Source: Pseudomonas brenneri
Lineage (GTDB): Bacteria > Pseudomonadota > Gammaproteobacteria > Pseudomonadales > Pseudomonadaceae
Assembly (NCBI RefSeq): GCF_007858285.1
Contig: NZ_VFIL01000004.1
Coordinates: 458,491 to 522,490, forward strand
Direction of reading: 5' to 3'
Length of the DNA: 64,000 bases
Part shown: positions 18,313 to 26,601 of the stretch, piece by piece
Position numbering within the stretch: position 1 is the stretch's first letter
Layout of the letters: every line of letters begins with the position of its first letter
Notes under the pieces: model-generated
The model's input: only the letters and a program-made list of their open reading frames with translations
Databases searched by the model: none
Told to the model about the DNA's origin: nothing
Made by a program: the position numbers and the translations under genes

Positions 18313-19551
18313 ATGAAAAATAAACACAACACATTCGGCTTTTCCACCCGTGCCATTCACTACGGCTACGATGCGCAAGACCACCATGGTGCCCTGGTGC
18401 CGCCGATTTATCTGTCGGCGACCTTTGCCTTCCCGACCGCCGAATACGGCGCCGGGTGCTTTGCCGGTGAAGAAAGCGGGCACTTTTACACGCGTATCTC
18501 CAACCCGACCCTGGCGCTGCTGGAGTCGCGCATGGCCACCCTGGAAGGTGGCGAAGCCGCAGTGGCGTTCAGCTCCGGTATGGGGGCGATTGCGGCAACC
18601 TTCTGGACCTTGTTGCGCCCCGGCGATGAAGTGATCGTCAGCCAGACGCTGTACGGCTGCACCTTCGCCCTGCTGCACCACGGCATCGCCGAGTTCGGGA
18701 TCAAGGTGCGCCATGTCGACCTGTCGGACCTCGACGCCCTGCGCGCCGCACTCTCCCCTGCGACCCGCATGATCTACTGCGAAACCCCGGCCAACCCCAA
18801 CCTGCAATTGATCGACATTGGCGCCGTGGCCAAGATCGCCCACCAGCAACCCGGCATTACTGTGGTGATCGACAACACCTACTGCACCCCGTACCTGCAA
18901 CGCCCGCTGGAACTGGGTGCCGACGTAGTGGTGCACTCGGCCACCAAGTACCTCAGCGGCCATGGCGATATCACCGCAGGTATCGCCGTCAGCCGCCACG
19001 ACCTGGCGCAACGGATTCGCCTGCAAGGCTTGAAAGACCTGACCGGTGCCGTGCTGTCGCCCCAGGATGCGTTTTTGCTGATGCGTGGTCTCAAGACCCT
19101 GGCCCTGCGCATGGATCGTCATTGCAGCAATGCCCAGGCGGTGGCCGAAGCGTTGCAGGCCCACCCGGCCGTGGAGTCGGTGACCTACCCCGGCCTGCGC
19201 TCCTTCCCACAATACGAGCTGGCAGCACGTCAGATGAAACTGTCGGGCGGCATGATTGCCTTCGAACTCAAGGGGGGGATCACCACGGGCCGACGCTTCA
19301 TGAACGCGCTCAAGCTGTTCAGCCGCGCGGTCAGCCTGGGCGATGCCGAATCCCTGGCCCAGCACCCAGCGAGCATGACCCACTCCACCTACACCCCGGA
19401 ACAACGTGCCCAGCACGGAATTTCTGAAGGCCTGGTACGGTTGTCGGTGGGGCTGGAGGATATCGCGGACTTGCTGGCCGATATCGAGCAGGCCCTGGCT
19501 CATTGCGTCAAGCGTGCTCCCGCGCTCAAACAGGCGACGCACTCTGTGTAA
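18313..19551 (+). CDS. mdeA: Methionine gamma-lyase (PLP enzyme)
   Basis: Cys/Met-metabolism PLP enzyme of 412 aa that cleaves L-methionine to methanethiol, ammonia and 2-oxobutanoate. Family features are Tyr59 in HFYTRISNPT, Cys116 in TLYGCTFALLHHG (the Cys characteristic of methionine gamma-lyase), and the PLP lysine near 212 in VVVHSATKYLSGHGD. It aligns almost residue for residue with what I recall of P. putida MdeA, including RAVSLGDAESLAQHPASMTH near the C-terminus. AAGGAG precedes the ATG. The mdeB (keto-acid dehydrogenase) gene that follows mdeA in P. putida is absent here. Confidence 0.93.
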   Translation: MKNKHNTFGFSTRAIHYGYDAQDHHGALVPPIYLSATFAFPTAEYGAGCFAGEESGHFYTRISNPTLALLESRMATLEGGEAAVAFSSGMGAIAATFWTLLRPGDEVIVSQTLYGCTFALLHHGIAEFGIKVRHVDLSDLDALRAALSPATRMIYCETPANPNLQLIDIGAVAKIAHQQPGITVVIDNTYCTPYLQRPLELGADVVVHSATKYLSGHGDITAGIAVSRHDLAQRIRLQGLKDLTGAVLSPQDAFLLMRGLKTLALRMDRHCSNAQAVAEALQAHPAVESVTYPGLRSFPQYELAARQMKLSGGMIAFELKGGITTGRRFMNALKLFSRAVSLGDAESLAQHPASMTHSTYTPEQRAQHGISEGLVRLSVGLEDIADLLADIEQALAHCVKRAPALKQATHSV

Positions 19552-19558
19552 TGACGGG

Positions 19559-20569
19559 TTATTTGACCAGGCGGGTTTCCTTCGACGGCCGATAGCCGAA
19601 ATAGGCGCTGTAGCATTTACTGAAGTGGCTCGGCGACACAAACCCGCAGGCCACCAGCACATCGACCTGGGACAGTTCGGTGTGCTGCAACAAGCGTCGC
19701 GCCTCGGTGATGCGCAGTTCCAGGTAGTAGCGCTGCGGCGTGGTACCCAATTGCTCGCGGAACAAGCGCTCCAACTGGCGCCGTGACCGCCCGGCATACA
19801 GCGCCAGTTGCTCCAGGGCCAGGGGCTCTTCGAGGTTGGCATCCATCAGGCGCACCACCTCGCGTAACGGCGCACTGACGCAGATATTTTCTGCGGGTTT
19901 GATCCGCCGGTAGCGCGACTCCTCAAAGGCCAGGATATCTTCGATACCTTCCACCAACGCTTTGTCGTGCAGGCTCTTGATCCAGTCCAGGGCCATATGG
20001 AACGCCCCCGAAGGACTGGATGCGCTCAGGCGATCGCGGTCGATCACATAGGGCTCGCTACTGACCTGCGTGGCCTTGGCGATTTCCGTCAGGGCCGGGC
20101 GATGTTCCGGGTGAATGGCACAGCGATAGCCGTCCAGCACCCCGGCCTTGCCGAGGAACCACGCACCGTTCCATAAGCCGGCAAGGATCACCCCCTGTTG
20201 CGCCGCAGCCTTGAGCAGTTCGATAAAGGTTTCGCTGGCCTTGAGCTGGGTGCGGTAACCGCCGCAGATCACCAGCAGGTCAAGCTCCGCCAGCGCGCTG
20301 TGGTCGAGGCGTGCGTCGGGGCGAATCACCAGGCCCAGGTCGCTGATCACCTCCTGCTCGCCCAGGCCGAAGGTGCGCGAGGTGAACAGCCCCGGACGTA
20401 ACAGATTGGCCGTGATGAAGGTGTCCAGCGCCTGGGTGAAGGCCGGCAGTGAGAAATGCTCCAGCAGCACAAACCCCGCACGGATCAGGCGCGGGGCCTG
20501 GCCCGGGGTTTCGTTCAGGTAGCGCAGGTTCTTGCCTTTCATGCCGCCGCTGAATTGCCGTCTTTCCAT
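19559..20569 (-). CDS. GlxA-type regulator (DJ-1/PfpI domain + AraC HTH)
   Basis: Regulator of 336 aa with two domains. A class-I glutamine-amidotransferase-like DJ-1/PfpI sensor domain spans about residues 30-200 (AGFVLLEHFSLPAFTQALDT, LLVICGGYRTQ, GVILAGLWNGAWFLGKAG). A C-terminal AraC helix-turn-helix pair spans about 235-330 (LEQLALYAGRSRRQLERLF, VACGFVSPSHFSKCYSAYFG). The nucleophile-elbow Cys of DJ-1 is replaced (LWNGAWF), so the domain is a ligand sensor rather than an enzyme. Relatives such as GbdR and CdhR sense betaines. It is convergent with mdeA (7-bp gap); the target is unknown. Confidence 0.87.
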   Translation of the reverse strand: MERRQFSGGMKGKNLRYLNETPGQAPRLIRAGFVLLEHFSLPAFTQALDTFITANLLRPGLFTSRTFGLGEQEVISDLGLVIRPDARLDHSALAELDLLVICGGYRTQLKASETFIELLKAAAQQGVILAGLWNGAWFLGKAGVLDGYRCAIHPEHRPALTEIAKATQVSSEPYVIDRDRLSASSPSGAFHMALDWIKSLHDKALVEGIEDILAFEESRYRRIKPAENICVSAPLREVVRLMDANLEEPLALEQLALYAGRSRRQLERLFREQLGTTPQRYYLELRITEARRLLQHTELSQVDVLVACGFVSPSHFSKCYSAYFGYRPSKETRLVK

Positions 20570-20626
20570 GATTGTTTGACCTGCCTACGACGCGCCATCG
20601 CCAGTCAAGCCGGCGTTTACAAGCGA

Positions 20627-21049
20627 TTAAGGCTTGATGTTCTTCAACTGGTTGAGCAGTTCAAGCAACTGCTGCAACTGCTCTTCGCCAAACTGTTCCT
20701 GAATCTTCTGGTAATTGCTTTCCATCCCGGCGCTCATCTCGACGAAGCACTGCTGCCCCTGCTCGGTGAGGTTCACGAACACGCGGCGCTGGTCTTCGCT
20801 GGACTTGCGGCGGCGCACGAGGCCGTCGCGTTCCAGGCGTGCCAGGACGCCGGTCATGCTCGGCTTGAGGATGCAGGCCAGGTGTGCCAGTTGATGGCTT
20901 TCCAGTTCGCCTTGCTGGCGCAGGATACGAATCACCCGCCACTGCTGCTCGGTCAATTGATGTTCATTGAGCAACGGCCGGAAAAACGCCATGGCCGCTT
21001 CGCGGGCCTGCAGCAGGGTCAGTGTCAGGGAAGGTCTGGGAGTGGACAT
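20627..21049 (-). CDS. hpaR: HpaR, MarR-family repressor of homoprotocatechuate catabolism (copy 1)
   Basis: MarR repressor of 140 aa opening MSTPRPSLTLTLLQAREAAM, with the winged helix in LTEQQWRVIRILRQQGELES, LACILKPSMTGVLARLERDG and RRKSSEDQRRVFVNLTEQG. This is the HpaR subgroup. It is divergent from the OprD porin gene, sharing a 213-bp region with a TAACATGTTAAC palindrome at 21187-21198. A paralogue with similar sequence closes the hpa cluster at 31191-31613, so the cluster is bracketed by two HpaR-like genes. Confidence 0.86.
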   Translation of the reverse strand: MSTPRPSLTLTLLQAREAAMAFFRPLLNEHQLTEQQWRVIRILRQQGELESHQLAHLACILKPSMTGVLARLERDGLVRRRKSSEDQRRVFVNLTEQGQQCFVEMSAGMESNYQKIQEQFGEEQLQQLLELLNQLKNIKP

Positions 21050-21186
21050 GGTTCACGCGCAAAAGAGATCGAAGCGTCGAAGCTTAGGGTCGGCTCCATG
21101 GGCATGCAAGCCGGCCGCCGCACAAACTCGTTAATCTCGACATGAATTATTTACAAGAAGCACAAATTTTCTACCCGCAATAAATA

Positions 21187-21198
21187 TAACATGTTAAC
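21187..21198. promoter_or_regulatory. Candidate HpaR-type operator between hpaR copy 1 and oprD
   Basis: TAACATGTTAAC in the divergent promoter region. The same 12 bases occur on the opposite strand at 34560-34571, upstream of the FeaR-like gene, and related GTTAA-rich inverted sequences stand before hpaG (23467) and hpaR copy 2 (31638). Assignment to HpaR is inference. Confidence 0.45.
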
Positions 21199-21262
21199 AA
21201 TATACCAATCCCTTCAGCGATCAGAAGGGTGATACCTACAAAAACAACAAAAGGAATCTGTC

Positions 21263-22519
21263 ATGCATTTGCGCCTCCTCCCCTTGGCGGCCAGCGCCGG
21301 CCTGTGCGCTACGTTCAGCCCCTTGAGCGCCTACGCCGAGTTTATCCAGGACAGCAAGGCCAGCCTCGACCTGCGCAATTTCTATATGAACCGCGACTTT
21401 CGCCAGACCAACGCGCCGCAGAACAAGGCCGATGAGTGGGCCCAGGGCTTTGTGCTGCGCCTGGAGTCGGGCTACACCGAAGGCCTGGTGGGTTTTGGCG
21501 TGGATGCCCTGGGCGAGTTGGGGGTCAAGCTCGACTCCAGCCGTGACCGGCGCGGTACCGGCCTGCTGCCTTATGGCGCCAGCCAGCAGCCCGTCGACAA
21601 CTACAGTGAACTGGGCCTGACGGCCAAGGTGCGGGTGTCGAAAACCGTGCTCAAGGCCGGCACCCTGCAACCGCAGTTGCCCGTCGCCGCCTACAACGAC
21701 ACCCGGCTGCTGCCCTCGACCTACACCGGTGAACTGCTCACCTCCCAGGACATCGCCGGACTGACCCTGAACCTCGGCCGCCTGGAAAAACAGAACCTGC
21801 GCGACTCGTCCAGCAACGATCAGATGAGCTACGCTGGCGTCGACAGCAGCCACCTGGACCTCGCCGGTGGCACCTATGCAATCACCCCGCAGTTGGCGAC
21901 GACCTACTACTACGCGCAGATGCAGGATATCTACTGCCAGCACTTTATCGGCCTGGTACATGACTTGCCGCTGGCCGAAGGCATCAACCTGCGCAGCGAC
22001 CTGCGTTACTTCGACACGCGCGAGCAAGGCAGCCATGCACTGCGTGGCGCCTCACGGGTGGACGGTGGGCGGATCGACAACCGTTTCTTCAACGGCATGC
22101 TGAGCCTGTCGATGGGCGGCCACAAGGTTGGCCTGGGCTATCAGAACCTCTCGGGCGACGGCGATTTCGCCTACCCGGGCCTGGACCCCTACTCGGTCAA
22201 CCTGGTGACCATCAACGTGTTCACCAAGGCCCAGACCGATGCCTGGCAGGCGCGCTACGACTATAACTTCGCCGCCTTCGGCCTGCCGGGCCTGACCTTC
22301 ATGACGCGCTATGTCGATGGCAGCCATGTGCAGACCGCCAGCGTGCGCAATGGCCGCGAATGGGAGCGCGATACCGACCTGACCTACACCGTGCAGAGCG
22401 GGCCACTGAAGAACGTCAACGTGCGGCTGCGTAACGCAACGCTGCGCTCCAGCAACGGCCTGACCAGTGATATCGACGAAAACCGCATCATCGTCGGCTA
22501 CAGCCTGGCGCTGTGGTGA
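21263..22519 (+). CDS. OprD-family outer-membrane porin (hpa cluster)
   Basis: Substrate-specific porin of 418 aa. The signal peptide is about residues 1-26 (MHLRLLPLAASAGLCATFSP ... AYA, then EFIQDS). The mature part has OprD family signatures: KASLDLRNFYMNRDFR, WAQGFVLRLESGYTEGLVGFG, LKAGTLQPQLPVAAYNDTRL, and the C-terminal strand IIVGYSLALW ending in an aromatic residue. It probably admits 4-hydroxyphenylacetate or a related acid, because it lies between hpaR and hpaA. AAGGAATCTGTC precedes the ATG. Confidence 0.9.
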   Translation: MHLRLLPLAASAGLCATFSPLSAYAEFIQDSKASLDLRNFYMNRDFRQTNAPQNKADEWAQGFVLRLESGYTEGLVGFGVDALGELGVKLDSSRDRRGTGLLPYGASQQPVDNYSELGLTAKVRVSKTVLKAGTLQPQLPVAAYNDTRLLPSTYTGELLTSQDIAGLTLNLGRLEKQNLRDSSSNDQMSYAGVDSSHLDLAGGTYAITPQLATTYYYAQMQDIYCQHFIGLVHDLPLAEGINLRSDLRYFDTREQGSHALRGASRVDGGRIDNRFFNGMLSLSMGGHKVGLGYQNLSGDGDFAYPGLDPYSVNLVTINVFTKAQTDAWQARYDYNFAAFGLPGLTFMTRYVDGSHVQTASVRNGREWERDTDLTYTVQSGPLKNVNVRLRNATLRSSNGLTSDIDENRIIVGYSLALW

Positions 22520-23419
22520 TCAACGCAGGCCGGATTGGCGCAGGCGGTATTCCCCCGGTGTGGCCTGCGCATAACGCTGGAAAAACCGGCTGAAATAGGC
22601 CGGGTCCTTGAAGCCCAACTGGTAGCAGATTTCATTGGCGGAACTGCCGGTAAACAGCAACAGGCGCTTGGCCTCCTGCATCAGCCGTTCAAGCACCAGG
22701 CGCTTGGACGGCAGGTCGGCAATGCGCCGGCATACGTCATTGAGCCGCGCTTCGGTGACGCCAATGGCTTCGGCGTAGGCCGACAGCGGCCAATGCAGCA
22801 GATAGTGGTCTTCGATCAGCTCATTGAAGCGATGGAAGATGCGCAGGTCTTCATGACGCGCCGGGCGCGCTTCCAGGGAGTTGGCACTGAGCCGCAGCAA
22901 ACTGATCATGATCAGCCGGGTCAGGCTTTCCAAGGCCGTTGCACGACCGGCTCCGGCGCTGTTGATTTCGTTGCACAACTCGTCAAACAACCATTCCAGG
23001 CGCTTGATCTCGGGCTGGAACTGCGGCCCCAGGCGGGCCAGCGCCACGCAGGCCGGCGGCACTTGCGGGCCGGGCGCAAGGCTTGGGTCGGCATCGATCA
23101 GCGCCCGCACCAATTGCTGGCGTACGGTCAATACATGGCCGTCGGCGTCGGCTTCGGTGACGAAGGCATGGGCCACCGTCGGTGGCGTCAGGAAAAACAT
23201 CGGCCCGGATTCCAGGTATTGCTGGTCGTCGAGGTAGACCCGCACCGCGCCACTCTTGACGTAATGCACCTGGAAAAACCGGTCATGGCGATGCACGGGC
23301 ATGTTGCGCCCGAAAAATCCCGCCAGGTTGCCGAGCCGGTCGTAATGCACGTCGGCATCGCTGTAGCGCTGGTCGTAGACCTGGCCGATGTTGATATTGG
23401 GGATCGGTTTCACAGGCAT
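22520..23419 (-). CDS. hpaA: HpaA, AraC-family activator of 4-hydroxyphenylacetate catabolism
   Basis: AraC-type activator of about 299 aa. The N-terminal cupin ligand domain is NINIGQVYDQRYSDADVHYD, FFGRNMPVHRHDRFFQVHYV (about residues 8-55); the C-terminal double helix-turn-helix is KRLLLFTGSSANEICYQLGF, AYFSRFFQRYAQATPGEYR. The opening (PIPNINIGQVYDQRY) matches HpaA of enterobacteria in kind, which decides the Met at 23419 over one 12 codons upstream. It is divergent from hpaG1. In E. coli HpaA activates the hydroxylase genes hpaBC on 4-HPA; those are not in this window. Confidence 0.88.
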   Translation of the reverse strand: MPVKPIPNINIGQVYDQRYSDADVHYDRLGNLAGFFGRNMPVHRHDRFFQVHYVKSGAVRVYLDDQQYLESGPMFFLTPPTVAHAFVTEADADGHVLTVRQQLVRALIDADPSLAPGPQVPPACVALARLGPQFQPEIKRLEWLFDELCNEINSAGAGRATALESLTRLIMISLLRLSANSLEARPARHEDLRIFHRFNELIEDHYLLHWPLSAYAEAIGVTEARLNDVCRRIADLPSKRLVLERLMQEAKRLLLFTGSSANEICYQLGFKDPAYFSRFFQRYAQATPGEYRLRQSGLR

Positions 23420-23466
23420 CTCTTTATTGTTTTTTGCACCCGATGATTTTGCCACGCTTGACGGTA

Positions 23467-23498
23467 GTTAACATATTAATTATAACGTTAATACATTA
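23467..23498. promoter_or_regulatory. GTTAA-rich inverted-repeat region between hpaA and hpaG1
   Basis: AT-rich block with GTTAACATATTAAT followed by AACGTTAAT and ACATTAAC. Repeated GTTAA/TTAAC half-sites resemble the palindrome at 21187. Probably an overlapping promoter/operator for the divergent hpaA and hpaG-I units (inference). Confidence 0.45.
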
Positions 23499-23540
23499 AC
23501 GAACTGCCTCCAGAGCAGTCGCCATCGCCAGGAGAAATCC

Positions 23541-24206
23541 ATGAGCCGTACCCTGCATGATGTTGCCAGCGGCACCCTGTTCGGCGTCGCGCTGAACTAC
23601 CAAGGCTTGCTGAACCAGCGTCTCGCTGAATTCGAACAGCCGCCGTACCAGAAGCCGCCGGTCAAGCCGGTGCTGTTTATCAAGACGCCCAATACACGCA
23701 ACAGTCATGACGGCGTGGTGTTTCATCCTGCTGGCCAGCGCCTGCAACCTGGCCCGGCCCTGGGCGTGGTAATGGGTAAAAGTGCCAGCCGCGTCAGCGT
23801 GGAAAATGCCCTGGACTATGTGGCGGGCTACACCATCGTCAATGAATTCAGCCTGCCGGAAGACAGCTACTACCGCCCCGCCGTCAAAGCCAAGTGCCGC
23901 GACGGGTTCTGCGCCCTCGGCCCGCAACTGGTGGCCCGCGAACAGATTGCCAACCCCCATCAGTTGAGCCTCAAGCTGTTCGTCAACGGCGAACTGCGCC
24001 AGCAGAACACCACCGCCAACTTTGTGCGTGATATTCCCCGCCTCATCGCCGAAATCAGCGAATTCATGACCCTGCATGAGGGCGATGTGCTGATCACCGG
24101 CACGCCTGAAGGCCGGGTGGATGTGCACCCCGGCGACACCGTCGAAGTCGAGATCAGCGGCCTGGGCCGCCTGGTCAACCACATCCAGGCCGAGGAACAG
24201 CCATGA
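23541..24206 (+). CDS. hpaG1: HpaG1, 5-oxopent-3-ene-1,2,5-tricarboxylate decarboxylase subunit/half (FAH family)
   Basis: Fumarylacetoacetate-hydrolase-fold protein of 221 aa, equivalent to the N-terminal half of the fused enterobacterial HpaG. With HpaG2 it performs decarboxylation and isomerisation of the ring-cleavage product in homoprotocatechuate breakdown. Visible features are FGVALNYQGLLNQ, VLFIKTPNTRNSHDG, ISEFMTLHEGDVLITGTPEG and the metal-site acidic residues in this fold (E-x-E region VEVEISGLG). AGGAG precedes the ATG. The gene overlaps hpaG2 by four bases (ATGA). Confidence 0.9.
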   Translation: MSRTLHDVASGTLFGVALNYQGLLNQRLAEFEQPPYQKPPVKPVLFIKTPNTRNSHDGVVFHPAGQRLQPGPALGVVMGKSASRVSVENALDYVAGYTIVNEFSLPEDSYYRPAVKAKCRDGFCALGPQLVAREQIANPHQLSLKLFVNGELRQQNTTANFVRDIPRLIAEISEFMTLHEGDVLITGTPEGRVDVHPGDTVEVEISGLGRLVNHIQAEEQP

Positions 24207-24973
24207 AACACGCGCGTATCCGTTTTGAAGGCCAGGTCCATCAGGTCCACGTCGAAGAGTTCAATGCTGTGCGCCTGGCTGATGGTCGGTTGCTGGCCGA
24301 AGACCAGGTCGAGTGGCTGCCACCGGCCACCGGCACTATGTTCGCCCTGGGCCTGAACTACGCCGACCATGCCGCCGAACTGGCCTTCGCCCCGCCGACC
24401 GAGCCGCTGGCGTTCGTCAAGTCGCCAGGCACCTACACCGGGCATAACCAGGTCACCTGGCGCCCCGACAACATCGTCTACATGCATTACGAGTGCGAGT
24501 TGGTGGCGGTGATCGGCAAGCCGGCGCGCAACGTCAAGCGCGAGGACGCCCTGGAGTACCTGGCCGGCTACACCGTGTGCAACGACTACGCGATCCGCGA
24601 CTACCTGGAAAACTACTACCGTCCCAACCTGCGGGTGAAAAACCGCGACGCCACCACCCCGGTCGGCCCGTGGATCGTCGATGTGGCCGATGTGCCAGAT
24701 CCGAGCAACCTGACCCTGCGCACCTGGATCAACGGTGAACTGCGCCAGGAAGGCAGCACCCGCGACATGATTTTCGATATCCCGTACCTGATCGAATACC
24801 TGTCCAGCTTCATGACCCTGCAACCCGGCGACATGATCGCCACCGGCACCCCCGAAGGCCTGGCCGATGTGGTGCCAGGCGATGAAGTGGTGGTGGAAGT
24901 CGAAGGTGTCGGCCGCCTGGTCAACCGAATTGTCAGTGAGGCGGACTTTTTCACCGCCGCCAAAGAGGCTTGA
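24203..24973 (+). CDS. hpaG2: HpaG2, 2-hydroxyhepta-2,4-diene-1,7-dioate isomerase half (FAH family)
   Basis: FAH-fold protein of 256 aa, equivalent to the C-terminal half of HpaG. Core motifs are MFALGLNYADHAAEL, LAFVKSPGTYTGHN, YMHYECELVAVIG (metal-binding E-x-E), NDYAIRDYLENYYRPNLRVK, and MTLQPGDMIATGTPEGL. It shares the fold of HpaG1, pointing to an ancient duplication; here the two halves remain separate genes in overlapping frames. It is followed directly by hpaE. Confidence 0.91.
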   Translation: MKHARIRFEGQVHQVHVEEFNAVRLADGRLLAEDQVEWLPPATGTMFALGLNYADHAAELAFAPPTEPLAFVKSPGTYTGHNQVTWRPDNIVYMHYECELVAVIGKPARNVKREDALEYLAGYTVCNDYAIRDYLENYYRPNLRVKNRDATTPVGPWIVDVADVPDPSNLTLRTWINGELRQEGSTRDMIFDIPYLIEYLSSFMTLQPGDMIATGTPEGLADVVPGDEVVVEVEGVGRLVNRIVSEADFFTAAKEA

Positions 24974-24978
24974 GCACC

Positions 24979-26439
24979 ATGATCAAACATTGGATCAACG
25001 GCCGTGAGGTCGAAAGCAAAGACACCTTCATCAACTACAACCCCGCCACTGGCGAGGCGATTGGTGAAGTGGCCAGCGGCGGCGCCGAGGAAGTCGCCCA
25101 GGCCGTGGCTGCCGCCAAGGAAGCCTTCCCCAAGTGGGCCAATACCCCGGCCAAGGAACGTGCGCGCCTGATGCGCAAGCTCGGTGAACTGATCGAGCAG
25201 AACGTGCCCCGCCTGGCCGAGTTGGAAACCCTGGACACCGGCCTGCCGATCCACCAGACCAAGAACGTGCTGATCCCGCGGGCTTCGCACAACTTCGATT
25301 TCTTCGCTGAAGTCTGCACGCGCATGGACGGCCACAGCTACCCGGTGGACGACCAGATGCTCAACTACACCCTCTACCAACCGGTGGGTGTGTGTGGCCT
25401 GGTGTCGCCGTGGAACGTGCCGTTCATGACCGCCACCTGGAAGACCGCACCGTGCCTGGCCCTGGGCAACACAGCGGTGCTGAAGATGTCCGAGCTGTCG
25501 CCGCTGACCGCCAACGAACTGGGGCGCCTGGCGGTTGAAGCGGGGATTCCCAATGGCGTGCTCAACGTGATCCAGGGCTATGGCGCCACTGCCGGCGATG
25601 CGCTGGTGCGCCACCCCGATGTGCGGGCGATTTCCTTTACCGGCGGCACCGCCACCGGCAAGAAAATCATGCAGACCGCCGGCCTGAAAAAATACTCCAT
25701 GGAGTTGGGCGGCAAGTCGCCGGTGCTGATTTTTGAAGACGCCGACCTCGAACGCGCCCTGGATGCCGCGCTGTTTACTATCTTTTCGCTCAATGGCGAA
25801 CGTTGCACCGCCGGCAGCCGGGTGTTTATCCAGGAAAGCGTATACCCGCAGTTCGTCGCCGAATTTGCCGCCCGCGCCAAGCGCCTGATTGTCGGTGACC
25901 CGCAAGACCCGAACACCCAGGTCGGCTCGATGATCACTCAAGCCCACTATGACAAAGTCACCGGCTACATCAAGATTGGCATCGAAGAAGGCGCAAGCCT
26001 GGTGGCGGGCGGCCTGGAACGTCCGGCCAACCTGCCGGCGCACCTGGCACGCGGGCAGTTTATCCAGCCCACCGTGTTCGCCGATGTAAACAACAACATG
26101 CGCATCGCCCAGGAGGAAATCTTCGGCCCGGTGGTGTGCCTGATCCCCTTCAAGGACGAAGCAGAGGCACTGCGACTGGCCAACGATACCGAGTATGGCC
26201 TGGCGTCCTATATCTGGACCCAGGACATCGGCAAGGCCCATCGCCTGGCCCGTGGCATCGAGGCCGGCATGGTGTTCATCAACAGCCAGAACGTGCGCGA
26301 CCTGCGTCAGCCGTTCGGCGGGGTCAAGGGTTCCGGTACCGGCCGTGAAGGCGGCCAGTACAGCTTTGAAGTATTCGCAGAGATCAAGAACGTGTGTATC
26401 TCCATGGGCAGCCATCACATCCCGCGCTGGGGCGTGTAA
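24979..26439 (+). CDS. hpaE: HpaE, 5-carboxymethyl-2-hydroxymuconate semialdehyde dehydrogenase
   Basis: NAD-dependent aldehyde dehydrogenase of 486 aa. The active-site Glu is in SMELGGKSPV and the nucleophilic Cys in NGERCTAGSRVF (about residue 280); the NAD loop is SFTGGTATGK. It oxidises the semialdehyde from ring cleavage of homoprotocatechuate to the dicarboxylate. The start MIKHWINGREV matches HpaE openings; a TTG at 24970 that overlaps hpaG2 is a less likely start. A REPIN separates it from hpaD. Confidence 0.93.
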   Translation: MIKHWINGREVESKDTFINYNPATGEAIGEVASGGAEEVAQAVAAAKEAFPKWANTPAKERARLMRKLGELIEQNVPRLAELETLDTGLPIHQTKNVLIPRASHNFDFFAEVCTRMDGHSYPVDDQMLNYTLYQPVGVCGLVSPWNVPFMTATWKTAPCLALGNTAVLKMSELSPLTANELGRLAVEAGIPNGVLNVIQGYGATAGDALVRHPDVRAISFTGGTATGKKIMQTAGLKKYSMELGGKSPVLIFEDADLERALDAALFTIFSLNGERCTAGSRVFIQESVYPQFVAEFAARAKRLIVGDPQDPNTQVGSMITQAHYDKVTGYIKIGIEEGASLVAGGLERPANLPAHLARGQFIQPTVFADVNNNMRIAQEEIFGPVVCLIPFKDEAEALRLANDTEYGLASYIWTQDIGKAHRLARGIEAGMVFINSQNVRDLRQPFGGVKGSGTGREGGQYSFEVFAEIKNVCISMGSHHIPRWGV

Positions 26440-26440
26440 C

Positions 26441-26553
26441 TGTAGGAGCGGGCTTGTCGGATCGCCGCACCGCCGCGATGGTCGTTAACGATAACGCTGG
26501 CTGTCAGGGTTAACGCGGCGACCTTGCGTTTTTCGCGAGCGAGCTCGCTCCTA
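26441..26553. repeat. REPIN between hpaE and hpaD
   Basis: TGTAGGAGCGGGCTTGTCGG at the left, CGAGCGAGCTCGCTCCTA at the right, with internal sequence holding GTTAACGATAAC (26484-26495). Inserted inside the hpa operon, in the 162-bp hpaE-hpaD gap. Confidence 0.75.
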
Positions 26554-26601
26554 TTGGGTCCGCAGAGCACCAACAAGAATAATGAATTGAGGAGAGTCAT
26601 C

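Noticed and set aside
18274..19842. 522-aa minus-strand frame opposite mdeA
   Set aside because: Shadow of methionine gamma-lyase, which has complete PLP motifs.
24616..26418. 600-aa minus-strand frame opposite hpaE
   Set aside because: Antisense to a clear aldehyde dehydrogenase; composition (many Gln/His/Arg/Gly) is that of a reverse-strand shadow.
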